A stretch of 64,000 bases of DNA from NCBI RefSeq assembly GCF_900101885.1, contig NZ_FNAN01000005.1:62001-126000 (forward strand), written 5' to 3'. A model generated the notes under the pieces. The model was not told where the DNA came from. It ran no database searches and saw only the letters and a list, made by a program, of their open reading frames with translations. This DNA is from Dyadobacter soli. Lineage in GTDB: Bacteria; Bacteroidota; Bacteroidia; Cytophagales; Spirosomataceae. Positions 44,584 through 53,774 of this stretch are shown here, one piece after another. The stretch's first letter is position 1, and each line of letters opens with the position of its first letter. Made by a program: the position numbers and the translations under genes.

Positions 44584-45594
44584 TTACCTGCCTGCCGCCA
44601 CGGCCTGGTATCGCGCTTCCAAAAGCATTTCCATTTCGGTCTGTACGTGTTCGTAGTCGGTACGGCAGGTCCAGTCGATGGTTTTGTGCAGCCGGGTATT
44701 GAGCGGGCCCCATCGTTCGGGTTCGCCGTCCATGCTGATCACAATGCTGGGCGTTTCTACGGCTGCGGCAATGTGTGAAACGCCGGTGCAGTTGCTGATC
44801 AGTAAATCGGCTTCCCTGATGAGCTGGCCTATTTCTCCCAATCCCGTTTGCCCGCTAAGGTCTATCGCCGGGTAATCCATTTGGTCGATCACTTCCTGGG
44901 TGATCTGCGCTTCGCTTGCGGTACCTGTTATCACCACCTGATAACCCATTCCGGCACATTGATCGGCCAGGCAGGCGAAATGCGAAGTCGGCCATTGCCG
45001 CCATGCGCCGCGGGAGCCCGGGTGCACACATACGTAGCGGTCGCCCGCGAGGAGCGGGGAGTTCTTGTGTGAATGTCTTACTTCATCGTCACTCACCGGG
45101 AATTCGAGCTTGTCGCCAAGCGCAGCAATGCCCAAATGTTCCATCAAGCGCAAATGCCGGTGGATTTCCGAAATGCCTTCGGGATATCCGACAAACCACT
45201 CAGGATTACCCTCGTTGCCTTCGGTATGGAACCCCGCGACTGCGCCCGCATCAAGGTCGCGCAGCATTTCGTTAACGACACTCCCGTTTCCCTGCATTTG
45301 CAGGATAAGGTCGAAGCCCTCCTTGCGCATTTGGGTCAGAAACTCTTGCCAGGCAAGTTGGTCGAATGGTTGCTCGGGCAGTTCGGGGTAGCCGGGGAAA
45401 TGGATGAAGCCGTCAAAATATCCGGCAAACCGTTCGGTAAACGATTTGGCCCAGGGCAGCCCCAGCAATACGATTTCGGCATCAGGATAGGCGCCGCGCA
45501 GCGCACGGAATGCCGGAACGCCGCACAGCATATCGCCCAGTTGCAATGCCCTGAAAACGGCGATTTTTCGGGTGGTTTCAGCTGGAAATTTCAT
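44584..45594 (-). CDS. Glycosyltransferase family 9 (heptosyltransferase-like)
   Basis: 336 residues from the ATG at 45594, overlapping the GT2 stop by four bases. GT9 features: N-terminal IAVFRALQLGDMLCGVPAFR, then VCVHPGSRGAWRQWP, VVITGTASE and the C-terminal signature LLISNCTGVSHIAAAV. GT9 enzymes transfer heptose from ADP-heptose to LPS core or similar acceptors. Last gene of a minus-strand operon with GT2 and carbamoyltransferase. Confidence 0.92.
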   Translation of the reverse strand: MKFPAETTRKIAVFRALQLGDMLCGVPAFRALRGAYPDAEIVLLGLPWAKSFTERFAGYFDGFIHFPGYPELPEQPFDQLAWQEFLTQMRKEGFDLILQMQGNGSVVNEMLRDLDAGAVAGFHTEGNEGNPEWFVGYPEGISEIHRHLRLMEHLGIAALGDKLEFPVSDDEVRHSHKNSPLLAGDRYVCVHPGSRGAWRQWPTSHFACLADQCAGMGYQVVITGTASEAQITQEVIDQMDYPAIDLSGQTGLGEIGQLIREADLLISNCTGVSHIAAAVETPSIVISMDGEPERWGPLNTRLHKTIDWTCRTDYEHVQTEMEMLLEARYQAVAAGR

Positions 45595-46577
45595 AGGAAA
45601 AATACTTTGTAACGCAGTGCCCCGCGAAGTGTCCAATAAACGGAAAGATATGGGATAACCAACGACGTGAAAATCATTTCCAGGCGGTGGGACAGGGAAT
45701 CGGAGGTCCCTTTCAGCCGCCGGATCACAAAAGCGCCGACTGCCAGCGCCCATACAGCCAATGCGGCCGCAGCGACTCCCTGCATACCCGCTACCAATGC
45801 GGCAATGGCGGCCAGGGTCGCCAGAATAATAATGTAATACGTCCAAACCGGCCCGGAAGAAATCTTCGCCCGATAAAACTGCGGGTGCTTTTTAAACAGC
45901 AATGCGTTGAACATGCTCTTCCGCTGCTCCGCTATGCTCACGCCCCAGTCCGCCTCGCGCACCGGGTGGCAGACCGCCGCCTGCGGTACATGCACAATGG
46001 GGATTTTTAGTTCCAATAGCTTAAATTCCAGGTCGGAATCCTCGCGCCACGCAATAGGAAAATCCTCGTCGAAACCGCCGGTCATTTCCAGCGCAGCCCG
46101 TGAGCAAGTGCAGTTGGCGGTGATAAATTCCGCAGTAGCGAGGTGCGCGACGTTCTTTTCGTAATCGGTCGGTTTTGGGGAAATGGGCACGATTACTCTC
46201 CCCGTGAATGCTACAAACCGCTCGGCCATAGCCTGGTAGCGGGCCGCATACTCTTCCAGCCAGCACGGATCGGGAATGCAGTCGTCGTCGGTAAAGACGA
46301 CGAGCTCCCCGGTGCTCTTTTTCCAACCGTAATTACGGGCTGCGGCAGGTCCTTTTTTAGCGGGTAAATGGTGAAAGAAAACGGCACAGTCGGGCTGCTC
46401 GCGGATGAAGCGCTCGATTAGCACCTCGGTTTCGCGGTCGGGGCCGTCGGATACGACGATCACCTCGTAAAATGTTCGCCAGTACGTTTGCTCGCGAAGC
46501 GCGTCCAGGCACTTTCGGAGGAGTGCCGGACGCTTGTAAGTAGGAATAACCACGCTGATATTGACAGGTAGTATCAT
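45591..46577 (-). CDS. Glycosyltransferase family 2 with C-terminal membrane helices
   Basis: 328 residues. GT-A fold: VVIPTYKRPALLRKCLDAL, Gly/Ala-rich KGPAAARNYGWKKS and the metal-binding FTDDDCIPD. A second acidic motif (AWREDSDLEFKL) is typical. The last 100 residues hold two or three helices (WTYYIIILATLAAIAALVAG, AALAVWALAVGAFVI), so it is a membrane enzyme. Its ATG overlaps the carbamoyltransferase stop (TAATG). Confidence 0.92.
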   Translation of the reverse strand: MILPVNISVVIPTYKRPALLRKCLDALREQTYWRTFYEVIVVSDGPDRETEVLIERFIREQPDCAVFFHHLPAKKGPAAARNYGWKKSTGELVVFTDDDCIPDPCWLEEYAARYQAMAERFVAFTGRVIVPISPKPTDYEKNVAHLATAEFITANCTCSRAALEMTGGFDEDFPIAWREDSDLEFKLLELKIPIVHVPQAAVCHPVREADWGVSIAEQRKSMFNALLFKKHPQFYRAKISSGPVWTYYIIILATLAAIAALVAGMQGVAAAALAVWALAVGAFVIRRLKGTSDSLSHRLEMIFTSLVIPYLSVYWTLRGALRYKVFFL

Positions 46578-48286
46578 TATTTTTCAAGAATGAATGAATT
46601 GATAATCAATGCGTCGAAAGGAGACGTCCAGAAACACTCGATCGCGTCGCGCGGGGAGCAGACGATCGGCTCGCCGCGGGTATTGAATGAAGTATTTACC
46701 AAAACAGGCACGCCGGTAAGCGCTTTGAATTCGCTGAGCAGTTCGTGGTAGAGGGGATGCTGCTGTGCGTTCACTGTCTGCACGCGCGCAGTGCCGTCGG
46801 TATGGCGCACGGCCGGAATCTGATCGGCCTTGTCGTCTTTCACAGGATACACAAACAGCATAAATGGTGAAACGTGTGCGTTTTCAAACCATTCGGGCGC
46901 ATCTTCTTCTCGTACCACCGGCGCTACCGGCCGGAAATCTTCCCGGTCTTTGATATCGTTGAGCCGCGCCTGCATATCGGGGTTAATCGGCGAGGCGAGA
47001 ATGGACCTTGCTCCCAGCGAACGGGGACCGAACTCCATGCGGCCCTGGTACCAGGCGATGATCTTGTCCTGCGCCAGTATTTCAGCTGTTTCTTTCGCGA
47101 CGTTATACAGGCGCTTGTAAGGTGTTTTTGCCCAGATCATAAATTGCTCGATCTCCGCGTCGCTGTATTCGGGACCCCAGTACACGTGCTCCATCGGCTC
47201 GGTGTAGCGTGGCCCTTCCGCATCGGCGTGAAGCCGGGCGTCCAGCCATTGTGCAGCGCCCAATGCGGTACCTGCATCTCCGGCCGCTGGCTGCACCCAC
47301 ACGTTTTTGAACGGGCCCCGGTCGCGGATCACCGCATTCATGACGCAGTTCAATGCAACGCCGCCTGCCATGCACAGATTTTCGGCGCCGGTCTGGTCGT
47401 ACAGCCATTGTGCGAGCTTCAACACGGTTTCTTCCAATGCTTTTTGCAATGAATGCGCGATGTCGTGGTGCAGCTGTTCGAACGGATCGTCCTTCTTGCG
47501 GCCTGGCCCCCACCATTGTTCGGGATCGAAGTCGTCGATGGCGTATTGACCGTCCTCGCCCACGCGGATCACCGAACGGAAGTCTTCAAGGTAAACCGGG
47601 TTGCCGTAGGAAGCAAGCGCCATTACCTTGTACTCGTCCGACGAATGCAGGAAGCCGAGGTAGGTGGTGATTTTTTCATACAAAATACCCAGGGAATGCG
47701 GCATATCCACGGTTGCGAGCTGTTTCAGTGTGTTTCCTTTTCCCAGAAAATAGCCGGTAGTGGCTTTTTCTCCGCGCCCGTCGATAGTCAACACAGCCGC
47801 TTCGGTAAATGGTGAAGGGAAGAACGCGCTGGCCGCGTGCGAAATATGGTGGTTGACAAACTCCCATTTACCCGAAAGGTCGCCGGCCTCGGCCAGGCGC
47901 TTTTGCAAATGGTGCGGGTAACCGTCGCGCAGCTGCTCGGGCGCTTTGCGGATGTAGTTGAGAAATATCGTGTCCCAGCCATTGTATATCTTCGACGGCG
48001 TCAGGATGTCGTCATAGGCCTCATCTTCGTACACCGACGCGTCGCTCACACCTTCCGGATCGAACGAGTAAGCAATGCGGTCGACGTCTTTGAGCGTGAT
48101 ACCTGCCGTTTTAAGGCAGAAGTCGATCGCATGAAACGGTATTTCCCAGGTAGTGAAGGGGACAGGCCGTTTGCCGTGTTTGATATGCGTAAATCTTTCC
48201 TCCTCGGCAGCGGCGATCAGGCGACCGTCTCTGACCAGTGCCGCAGCGCTGTCGTGGAACGCTGCATTGATTCCCAATATGTACAT
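46577..48286 (-). CDS. Carbamoyltransferase (NodU/CmcH family)
   Basis: 569 residues from the ATG at 48286. The N-terminal ASKHA/Kae1-like domain begins ILGINAAFHDSAAALV, with HHISHAASAFFPSPF (metal-binding His pair) and TIDGRGEKATTG. The C-terminal YrdC-like/carbamoyltransferase domain has GPRSLGARSILA and LVNTSFNTRGEPIVCSP. It transfers carbamoyl from carbamoyl phosphate to a hydroxyl of a sugar or antibiotic, via carbamoyl-AMP. Here it heads a glycosyltransferase operon, so a glycan is the likely acceptor. Confidence 0.95.
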   Translation of the reverse strand: MYILGINAAFHDSAAALVRDGRLIAAAEEERFTHIKHGKRPVPFTTWEIPFHAIDFCLKTAGITLKDVDRIAYSFDPEGVSDASVYEDEAYDDILTPSKIYNGWDTIFLNYIRKAPEQLRDGYPHHLQKRLAEAGDLSGKWEFVNHHISHAASAFFPSPFTEAAVLTIDGRGEKATTGYFLGKGNTLKQLATVDMPHSLGILYEKITTYLGFLHSSDEYKVMALASYGNPVYLEDFRSVIRVGEDGQYAIDDFDPEQWWGPGRKKDDPFEQLHHDIAHSLQKALEETVLKLAQWLYDQTGAENLCMAGGVALNCVMNAVIRDRGPFKNVWVQPAAGDAGTALGAAQWLDARLHADAEGPRYTEPMEHVYWGPEYSDAEIEQFMIWAKTPYKRLYNVAKETAEILAQDKIIAWYQGRMEFGPRSLGARSILASPINPDMQARLNDIKDREDFRPVAPVVREEDAPEWFENAHVSPFMLFVYPVKDDKADQIPAVRHTDGTARVQTVNAQQHPLYHELLSEFKALTGVPVLVNTSFNTRGEPIVCSPRDAIECFWTSPFDALIINSFILEK

Positions 48287-48526
48287 AAGCGATGGTATGA
48301 TTTGAAATGCGGCGTGCAGCACACAAGTACCATGCCAGTGACGGGCTGGGGAAGTTCTTCCATGAGCCACATCCCGGCTACCGGGCGCTATACGTTGCGT
48401 TTGGAAGCGCTTCTCACACACTTTCATGTGTACCCGCCTAATTGCCTCGTAATGAGGAAAGCGTTTCCGGGGTAGTGGCACTGTTTTTTACAAGGCGCGG
48501 TCTGTTTTAATCCAAAACCAACCAAT

Positions 48527-49528
48527 ATGAATGGGACGAGCGACACAAAAACGCGGCTGAAAATCTTTACATGGCATATTCATGGAAGCTATCTCTACTA
48601 CCTTTCACAAGGCAATTACGACATTTATATTCCCGTCAATGAAGTTAAATCCGAGGGCTATTATGGCCGTGGAAAGACGTTTCCGTTCGGCCCGAACGTG
48701 ATCGAGGTGCCTGCCGCCGAGGTGCAGAATGTGGAGTTCGACTGTATCCTGTTCCAGTCGGAGCGCAACTTCCTGACCGACCAGCACGATATTCTCTCCG
48801 ACGGGCAAAAGCGTGGCCCGAGGGTGTACGTAGAGCACAACACGCCCGAAAAGCATCCCACCAACACCCGGCATGTCATGACCGACCCGACCGTGACGCT
48901 CGTGCATGTGACCCATTTCAACAAACTCATGTGGGATAACGGCGGGCTTCCGAATGTGCGCGTGATCGAGCATGGTGTATGCATTCCGGAAGTGCAATGG
49001 AAAGGGGATATTCCCAGGGGTATTGTGGTGATCAACCACATTCAGCAACGGGGCCGCATTACCGGCTGGGACGTTTTCGAGGAGGTGCGGAAACACGTCC
49101 CGATAGACCTCATCGGCATGGGTACCGAGCAGTCGGGCGGGCTGGGGGAGGTGCTCAACCCAAAGTTACCGGAGTTTATCAGCCATTACCGCTTCTTTTT
49201 CAACCCGATCCGCTCTACCAGTTTCGGGCTGGCCGTGTGCGAGGCCATGATGACCGGTATGCCCATCGTAGCCCTGGCGACGACCGAATATGTGACCGTG
49301 ATCAAAGACGGTGAATCGGGCTGGATCGATACCAACGTCGACAAGCTCATCGAAGGCATGCGCAGGCTAATCGACGAGCCGCAGCTGGCTCAGAGCCTGG
49401 GCGAAAATGCCCGCCGCATTGCGCTTGACCGCTTCGCCATCGGCCGCTTCACTGCCGTCTGGGAGAAAATTTTTACAGAAACCATTCAACTTCATCAACA
49501 TGAAACGGAAAATAGCATTTATCAGTGA
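48527..49528 (+). CDS. Glycosyltransferase, GT4-like
   Basis: 333 residues. GT-B fold: the N-terminal region has FTWHIHGSYLYYLSQ, and the C-terminal nucleotide-sugar site reads NPIRSTSFGLAVCEAMMTGMP, a variant of the GT4 E-x7-E motif, followed by GESGWID. The first gene of the plus-strand arm, divergent from the carbamoyltransferase across a 240-base gap (48287-48526), in which I saw no clear promoter or repeat. It overlaps the next gene by 29 bases. Confidence 0.88.
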   Translation: MNGTSDTKTRLKIFTWHIHGSYLYYLSQGNYDIYIPVNEVKSEGYYGRGKTFPFGPNVIEVPAAEVQNVEFDCILFQSERNFLTDQHDILSDGQKRGPRVYVEHNTPEKHPTNTRHVMTDPTVTLVHVTHFNKLMWDNGGLPNVRVIEHGVCIPEVQWKGDIPRGIVVINHIQQRGRITGWDVFEEVRKHVPIDLIGMGTEQSGGLGEVLNPKLPEFISHYRFFFNPIRSTSFGLAVCEAMMTGMPIVALATTEYVTVIKDGESGWIDTNVDKLIEGMRRLIDEPQLAQSLGENARRIALDRFAIGRFTAVWEKIFTETIQLHQHETENSIYQ

Positions 49529-50822
49529 GCACGCATCGCCGCTGGCGGTGCTGGGCGGCGTCGATAGCGGCGGTCAGAATGTGTATGTGGCCGAGATCTG
49601 CAAGTCGCTCTCGAGGCTGGGATATAGTATCGATATTTTTACCAGAAAAGATGATGAAGGCCTACCCGAGATCGTAGAATGGCTGCCGGGCATCCGCGTG
49701 GTGCATGTGGAGGCAGGGCCGGCGCGTGAGGTGCCGAAAGAGCAGTTGCTGGGTTTTATGGATGAGTTCACCAAAAGTATGGTGGGGCTAATCCGGCGGC
49801 TGCATCTGGACTATGAACTGGTTCATGCCAATTTTTTCATGTCGGGGCTGGTGGCGTCGGAGATCAAACTCATTCTTGGCATTCCGTATGTGATCACTTT
49901 TCATGCATTGGGCAAGATCCGGATGATCCACCAGAAGGAAAACGACGCATTTCCCGCCACACGGCTCGATATCGAGCAGATGATCGTGGAAGACGCCGAC
50001 TACATTATCGCCGAATGCCCGCAGGACAAGCAGGACCTGATCGAGCATTACCAAGCCGACCCGACCCGCATTACTATTATCCCTTGCGGATTTAGTTCGG
50101 AAGAATTCGCCCCCGCGCCGAAAGCGGGCGCCCGTCGTAGACTTGGCTTACACAAAAACGACGTGGTACTGCTGCAACTGGGCAGGATCGTGCCTAGGAA
50201 GGGTGTCGACAATGTGATCCGCGCAATGCATTATCTGAAAGAAATACCCAACATCAAACTGCTTGTAGTGGGCGGCTCCGATGAGAAGCCCGATTTCGAG
50301 CGCGATCCGGAGTTTAAGCGGCTGAAAGCATTGGCCAAAACGGAAGGAGTCGAAGATAAAGTGGTTTTCACTGGCCGCCGAAACCGTAAGCAATTGAAAT
50401 ACTATTACCAGGCGGCCGATTTCTTCATCTCGACGCCCTGGTACGAGCCATTCGGCATTACCCCGCTCGAAGCCATGGCCTGTGGCACGCCGGTAATCGG
50501 CTCGGATGTGGGAGGGATTAAATACACGGTGCGACACGGCGAAACCGGTTTTCTGGTGCCGCCGCATGATCCGCTGGCATTGGCGGAGGCGGTAAAAAAA
50601 GGAATTTCCTGCCCGGAGCAGTACGCGCAACTTTGCGAAAATGCATTGAACCGCGTGAATGAAAATTTTACGTGGTCTTTCGTAGCGGAGAAGGCTCACG
50701 GGTTGTACATGCTGGTAATGGCCAAGCGCGAAGCAAAACCGGCCTACCTGCTGGATCTGAGAAGAGCACAAACCAAACCCTTGGGCGGTTACCAGGCAAA
50801 TGCGATTACTTATGCTTCATGA
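49500..50822 (+). CDS. Glycosyltransferase family 4
   Basis: 440 residues from the ATG at 49500. N-terminal FISEHASPLAVLGGVDSGG and QNVYVAEI resemble the sucrose-synthase/sucrose-phosphate-synthase branch. Acceptor region: VHANFFMSGLVASEI and TFHALGK. C-terminal GT4 motif: TPWYEPFGITPLEAMACGTP, then GGIKYTVRHGETGFLVPP. Donor and acceptor are unknown. Overlaps both neighbours, so translation of the arm is coupled. Confidence 0.92.
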   Translation: MKRKIAFISEHASPLAVLGGVDSGGQNVYVAEICKSLSRLGYSIDIFTRKDDEGLPEIVEWLPGIRVVHVEAGPAREVPKEQLLGFMDEFTKSMVGLIRRLHLDYELVHANFFMSGLVASEIKLILGIPYVITFHALGKIRMIHQKENDAFPATRLDIEQMIVEDADYIIAECPQDKQDLIEHYQADPTRITIIPCGFSSEEFAPAPKAGARRRLGLHKNDVVLLQLGRIVPRKGVDNVIRAMHYLKEIPNIKLLVVGGSDEKPDFERDPEFKRLKALAKTEGVEDKVVFTGRRNRKQLKYYYQAADFFISTPWYEPFGITPLEAMACGTPVIGSDVGGIKYTVRHGETGFLVPPHDPLALAEAVKKGISCPEQYAQLCENALNRVNENFTWSFVAEKAHGLYMLVMAKREAKPAYLLDLRRAQTKPLGGYQANAITYAS

Positions 50823-51399
50823 ATTGGTCAAGGCGGTATTTCTCGATAAGGACGGCACGCTCATCCGCGACGAGCCCTATAATGTCGACCCGGCAAAGGT
50901 AGTTTTTGAGGACGACGTCTTCGAAGGGCTGCGAACATTGCAGGGCGATGGCTACCGGCTGGTGATCATTTCAAACCAGCCGGGGCTTGCCATGGGTTTG
51001 TTTTCGCAAACAGAACTCGACGCGCTTGTGCATTATTTCGAAGACCGTTTCGCGGAAAATGGCATCATGCTGGCTGGTTTCTACTACTGCCCGCATTTGC
51101 CTGCCGCACAAGACATCGCGTGCGAATGCCGCAAGCCGGAACCGGGTATGCTGCTTCGTGCCGCCAGGGAGCTGCATATCGACCTGAGCAAGTCGTGGAT
51201 GATCGGGGATATCCTGAACGACGTCGAGGCTGGAAACCGGGCGGGGTGCCGCACGGTCCTGATTGATAATGGTAACGAAACCGAGTGGGAAACCGGCCCG
51301 TACCGCGAGCCGCATTACACTACCCGCTATTTCCTAGATGCCACCGATTACATCACTGCGCAAACCATCTCTTCGGATGACACCACCCAGTTGCCGTAA
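50812..51399 (+). CDS. HAD phosphatase, GmhB-like (heptose 1,7-bisphosphate phosphatase)
   Basis: 195 residues from the ATG at 50812; ATG 50800 is also in frame. HAD motifs: FLDKDGTLI (nucleophile and acid Asp), ISNQPG, and GDILNDVEAG. The zinc loop of GmhB is present: CPH followed by CEC (YYCPHLPAAQDIACECRKP), as is the RKPEPGML segment. GmhB removes the C7 phosphate from D-glycero-D-manno-heptose bisphosphate in ADP- or GDP-heptose synthesis. This fits the heptosyltransferase-like genes on both sides. It overlaps them by 11 and 23 bases. Confidence 0.9.
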   Translation: MLHELVKAVFLDKDGTLIRDEPYNVDPAKVVFEDDVFEGLRTLQGDGYRLVIISNQPGLAMGLFSQTELDALVHYFEDRFAENGIMLAGFYYCPHLPAAQDIACECRKPEPGMLLRAARELHIDLSKSWMIGDILNDVEAGNRAGCRTVLIDNGNETEWETGPYREPHYTTRYFLDATDYITAQTISSDDTTQLP

Positions 51400-52468
51400 C
51401 GTTCTGTGTGTCCGGGCAGATAATATGGGAGATGTGATTATGTCGTCGCCCGCCATGCGTGCGCTCAAAGAGTCGTTCGGGAGCCGGATTACTTTGCTTA
51501 CATCGCCTGCCGGCAGCATTGTTGTGCCGTATTTAAGCTGTGTTGACGATGTGATCGTCGCTGCATTGCCGTGGGTGAAAAGCGACGGGATGGACAGTGG
51601 GGCCCTGCTTGCATTGACCGGAGAAATACAAAGCCGCTCGTTCGATGCGGCCATTATTTTTACCGTATACAGCCAAAGCGCTTTGCCCGCGGGCATGCTC
51701 GCGTACATGGCGGGCATTCCCGTGCGGGTAGCCTACGCACGCGAGAACCCATACGACCTGCTCACGCACTGGGCGCCAGACCAGGAACCCTATGCGCATA
51801 TCATGCACCAGGTGGAGCGGGATTTAAGCTTGGTGAAAATGCTCGGCGCCCATGTCGCCGAGGACCGACTGCTACTCGAAAAAAAACTTAATTCCGATTT
51901 TGCATTAACACAAAAACTAGAAGCGCAGGGCATAGGCGACGCATTTATCATCCTGCATCCCGGGGTGTCGGAAACCAAGCGGGAATATCCCGCAGAATAC
52001 TGGATTGCCGTCGGCAAGCTGTTGGCCGACGCATTTGGAATGCCCTTGCTGGTTACCGGCTCCGGCTCAGAAAAAACGCTTGCGTACCGCATTGCAGCCG
52101 GGATAGGCGAAGGTGCTGTTTCTCTCGCCGGAACGCTGAATCTCGGTGAATTTATCGCGCTGGTAGGCCGGTCAGTTTGCGTGGTATCGGTCAATACGGG
52201 GACGATCCACATTGCTGCGGCAATGCAAACGCCTGCCGTGGTTTTATATGCCCAGACAAATCCCCAGCACACGCCCTGGAAATCTCCTCATGCATTGCTT
52301 CCATTTTCAGTTCCTGTAAATCTGCGGAGCAAAAATCCCGTTATCCGGCACGTTGCCGACCGGCTTTATACCGAAGAAATTCCTTTCCCCGAGCCGCAGC
52401 GCGTGTTCGAGGCTGTGAGAGAGCTACTTGCCGCTGCGGATACTCATCTGCCACCGGCCGTCCTTTGA
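51377..52468 (+). CDS. Glycosyltransferase family 9 (heptosyltransferase-like)
   Basis: 363 residues from the ATG at 51377. Features of GT9: VLCVRADNMGDVIMSSPAMR, ILHPGVSETKREYP, LLVTGSGSEKT and VVSVNTGTIHIAAAM. A second GT9 gene in the cluster, only distantly similar to the one at 44584. It ends the plus-strand arm. Substrate is expected to be a nucleotide-activated heptose, in line with the GmhB-like gene overlapping its start. Confidence 0.92.
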   Translation: MTPPSCRNVLCVRADNMGDVIMSSPAMRALKESFGSRITLLTSPAGSIVVPYLSCVDDVIVAALPWVKSDGMDSGALLALTGEIQSRSFDAAIIFTVYSQSALPAGMLAYMAGIPVRVAYARENPYDLLTHWAPDQEPYAHIMHQVERDLSLVKMLGAHVAEDRLLLEKKLNSDFALTQKLEAQGIGDAFIILHPGVSETKREYPAEYWIAVGKLLADAFGMPLLVTGSGSEKTLAYRIAAGIGEGAVSLAGTLNLGEFIALVGRSVCVVSVNTGTIHIAAAMQTPAVVLYAQTNPQHTPWKSPHALLPFSVPVNLRSKNPVIRHVADRLYTEEIPFPEPQRVFEAVRELLAAADTHLPPAVL

Positions 52469-52526
52469 GCATGCCCGTCAGCGCTGACTGTTCACCTCCC
52501 AAGCCTCCCGCACGGGCTCAGGCAAG

Positions 52527-52534
52527 TATATTTG
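52527..52534 (+). promoter_or_regulatory. -7 promoter element (TATATTTG) for the membrane AraC gene
   Basis: Matches TAnnTTTG. A start near 52540 leaves about 28 bases to the TTG at 52569 but only 8 to the TTG at 52548, which favours the shorter product. Confidence 0.6.
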
Positions 52535-52568
52535 CCCTGATCATTGCTTGCATTCGAAACTTTTTGCA

Positions 52569-53684
52569 TTGAACAATCCGCTTCTGATCGGCCTGGCGAC
52601 GGGCGCCGCTTTCCTGCTGGCATTTCTGCTGATCGACCCGCCGGGGCATCGAAACCTGTACGCCAACCGCTGGCTGGCCATATTCGCAGCGACTCTGGGC
52701 TGTGCGATGCTCGAAATTTTCCTGCATAATCTCGATTTACAACACGATTACCGTGTGTTGGCCGACCTGGCGGAGGTTTCGCGCTTTTTGTCCGCACCGG
52801 CATTGTATCTGAGCATTGCCTGCTTCGTGAGTCCGGAACGGAGATTCAGGAGAATCGAACTCCTGCATTTGCTGCCGTTCGTGCTTTTCCTGCTTTTGAT
52901 CATGACCCATATGATTTCGGGGCGTAATGTTGAGATCAATCTGGCAGTGGCGAAGTTGTTTTTCGGCATTATCGGGATTACTTTGCCCTTACAGACCGTC
53001 GTGTACTGGGCATTGAGCTACGGGAAGCTCCGGGTGCACCAGCGAAATATCCGTGAAGTGGTTTCTTCAACCGACCTGGTGGATTTGCGCTGGCTGCAAA
53101 AATTGCTGTGGGTGCTGGCCGGGGTCATTTGCCTATGGTTGAACCTCGCCTTTTTTGAGCTGCCCGGCGTGGCGCGCCTGACTCCATTTCTGTATCTGGT
53201 CGCCATTTACTTTTTGTCGTATTTCGCGTTGCGGCAGGGGGAGGTGTATGCATTTTCGAAGGAGAGCCGCCAGGAGATCCAATCGCTGGTAGTGGAGACA
53301 GCCGGGAAGCCCGCGCGGCAGAAGCGGGTGGACGACGCGGTATTCGACGACCTGAAAACCCGTTTGGAAGAGTTAATGCAATCTCAAAAGCCCTACCTCG
53401 ATCCGGCACTTTCGCTGCCTTCGCTCGCCGGGAAGCTGGGCATTTCGGTTCATGAGCTTTCTTATGTGGTTAATGAGGCTTACGAGGAGAATTTCTTTGC
53501 ATTCGTCAACCGGTACCGGGTGACCGAAGCGAAGCGGCTGCTGCTTTCGGATGCATTTGAAAAGCTGAATATCCTTGGCGTGGCCTACGAGTCGGGTTTT
53601 AATTCCAAAACCACCTTTAATACTACATTCAAAAAGCTGACCGGCCAGTCGCCGACCGATTTTGTGCGGTCGGGGAAGTTGTGA
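52569..53684 (+). CDS. AraC family regulator with N-terminal membrane domain
   Basis: 371 residues from a TTG at 52569; no in-frame ATG lies near the start. About seven hydrophobic helices occupy the first 225 residues (LLIGLATGAAFLLAFLLID, LLHLLPFVLFLLLIM, LLWVLAGVICLWLNLAFF, FLYLVAIYFLSYFAL). The C-terminal 110 residues form an AraC HTH domain: LSLPSLAGKLGISVHELSYV and LNILGVAYESGFNSKTTFNTTFKK. Such membrane-bound AraC regulators sense signals in or across the membrane. A serine hydrolase gene follows. Confidence 0.9.
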   Translation: MNNPLLIGLATGAAFLLAFLLIDPPGHRNLYANRWLAIFAATLGCAMLEIFLHNLDLQHDYRVLADLAEVSRFLSAPALYLSIACFVSPERRFRRIELLHLLPFVLFLLLIMTHMISGRNVEINLAVAKLFFGIIGITLPLQTVVYWALSYGKLRVHQRNIREVVSSTDLVDLRWLQKLLWVLAGVICLWLNLAFFELPGVARLTPFLYLVAIYFLSYFALRQGEVYAFSKESRQEIQSLVVETAGKPARQKRVDDAVFDDLKTRLEELMQSQKPYLDPALSLPSLAGKLGISVHELSYVVNEAYEENFFAFVNRYRVTEAKRLLLSDAFEKLNILGVAYESGFNSKTTFNTTFKKLTGQSPTDFVRSGKL

Positions 53685-53774
53685 TTTAAAGTAAATGTTG
53701 TTCGGCTGGATACATCCGAACGCATGGGAAAGCGAGCAGGGGCATTTTTGAGGCGTCACAAACCTCAGAGCCCT

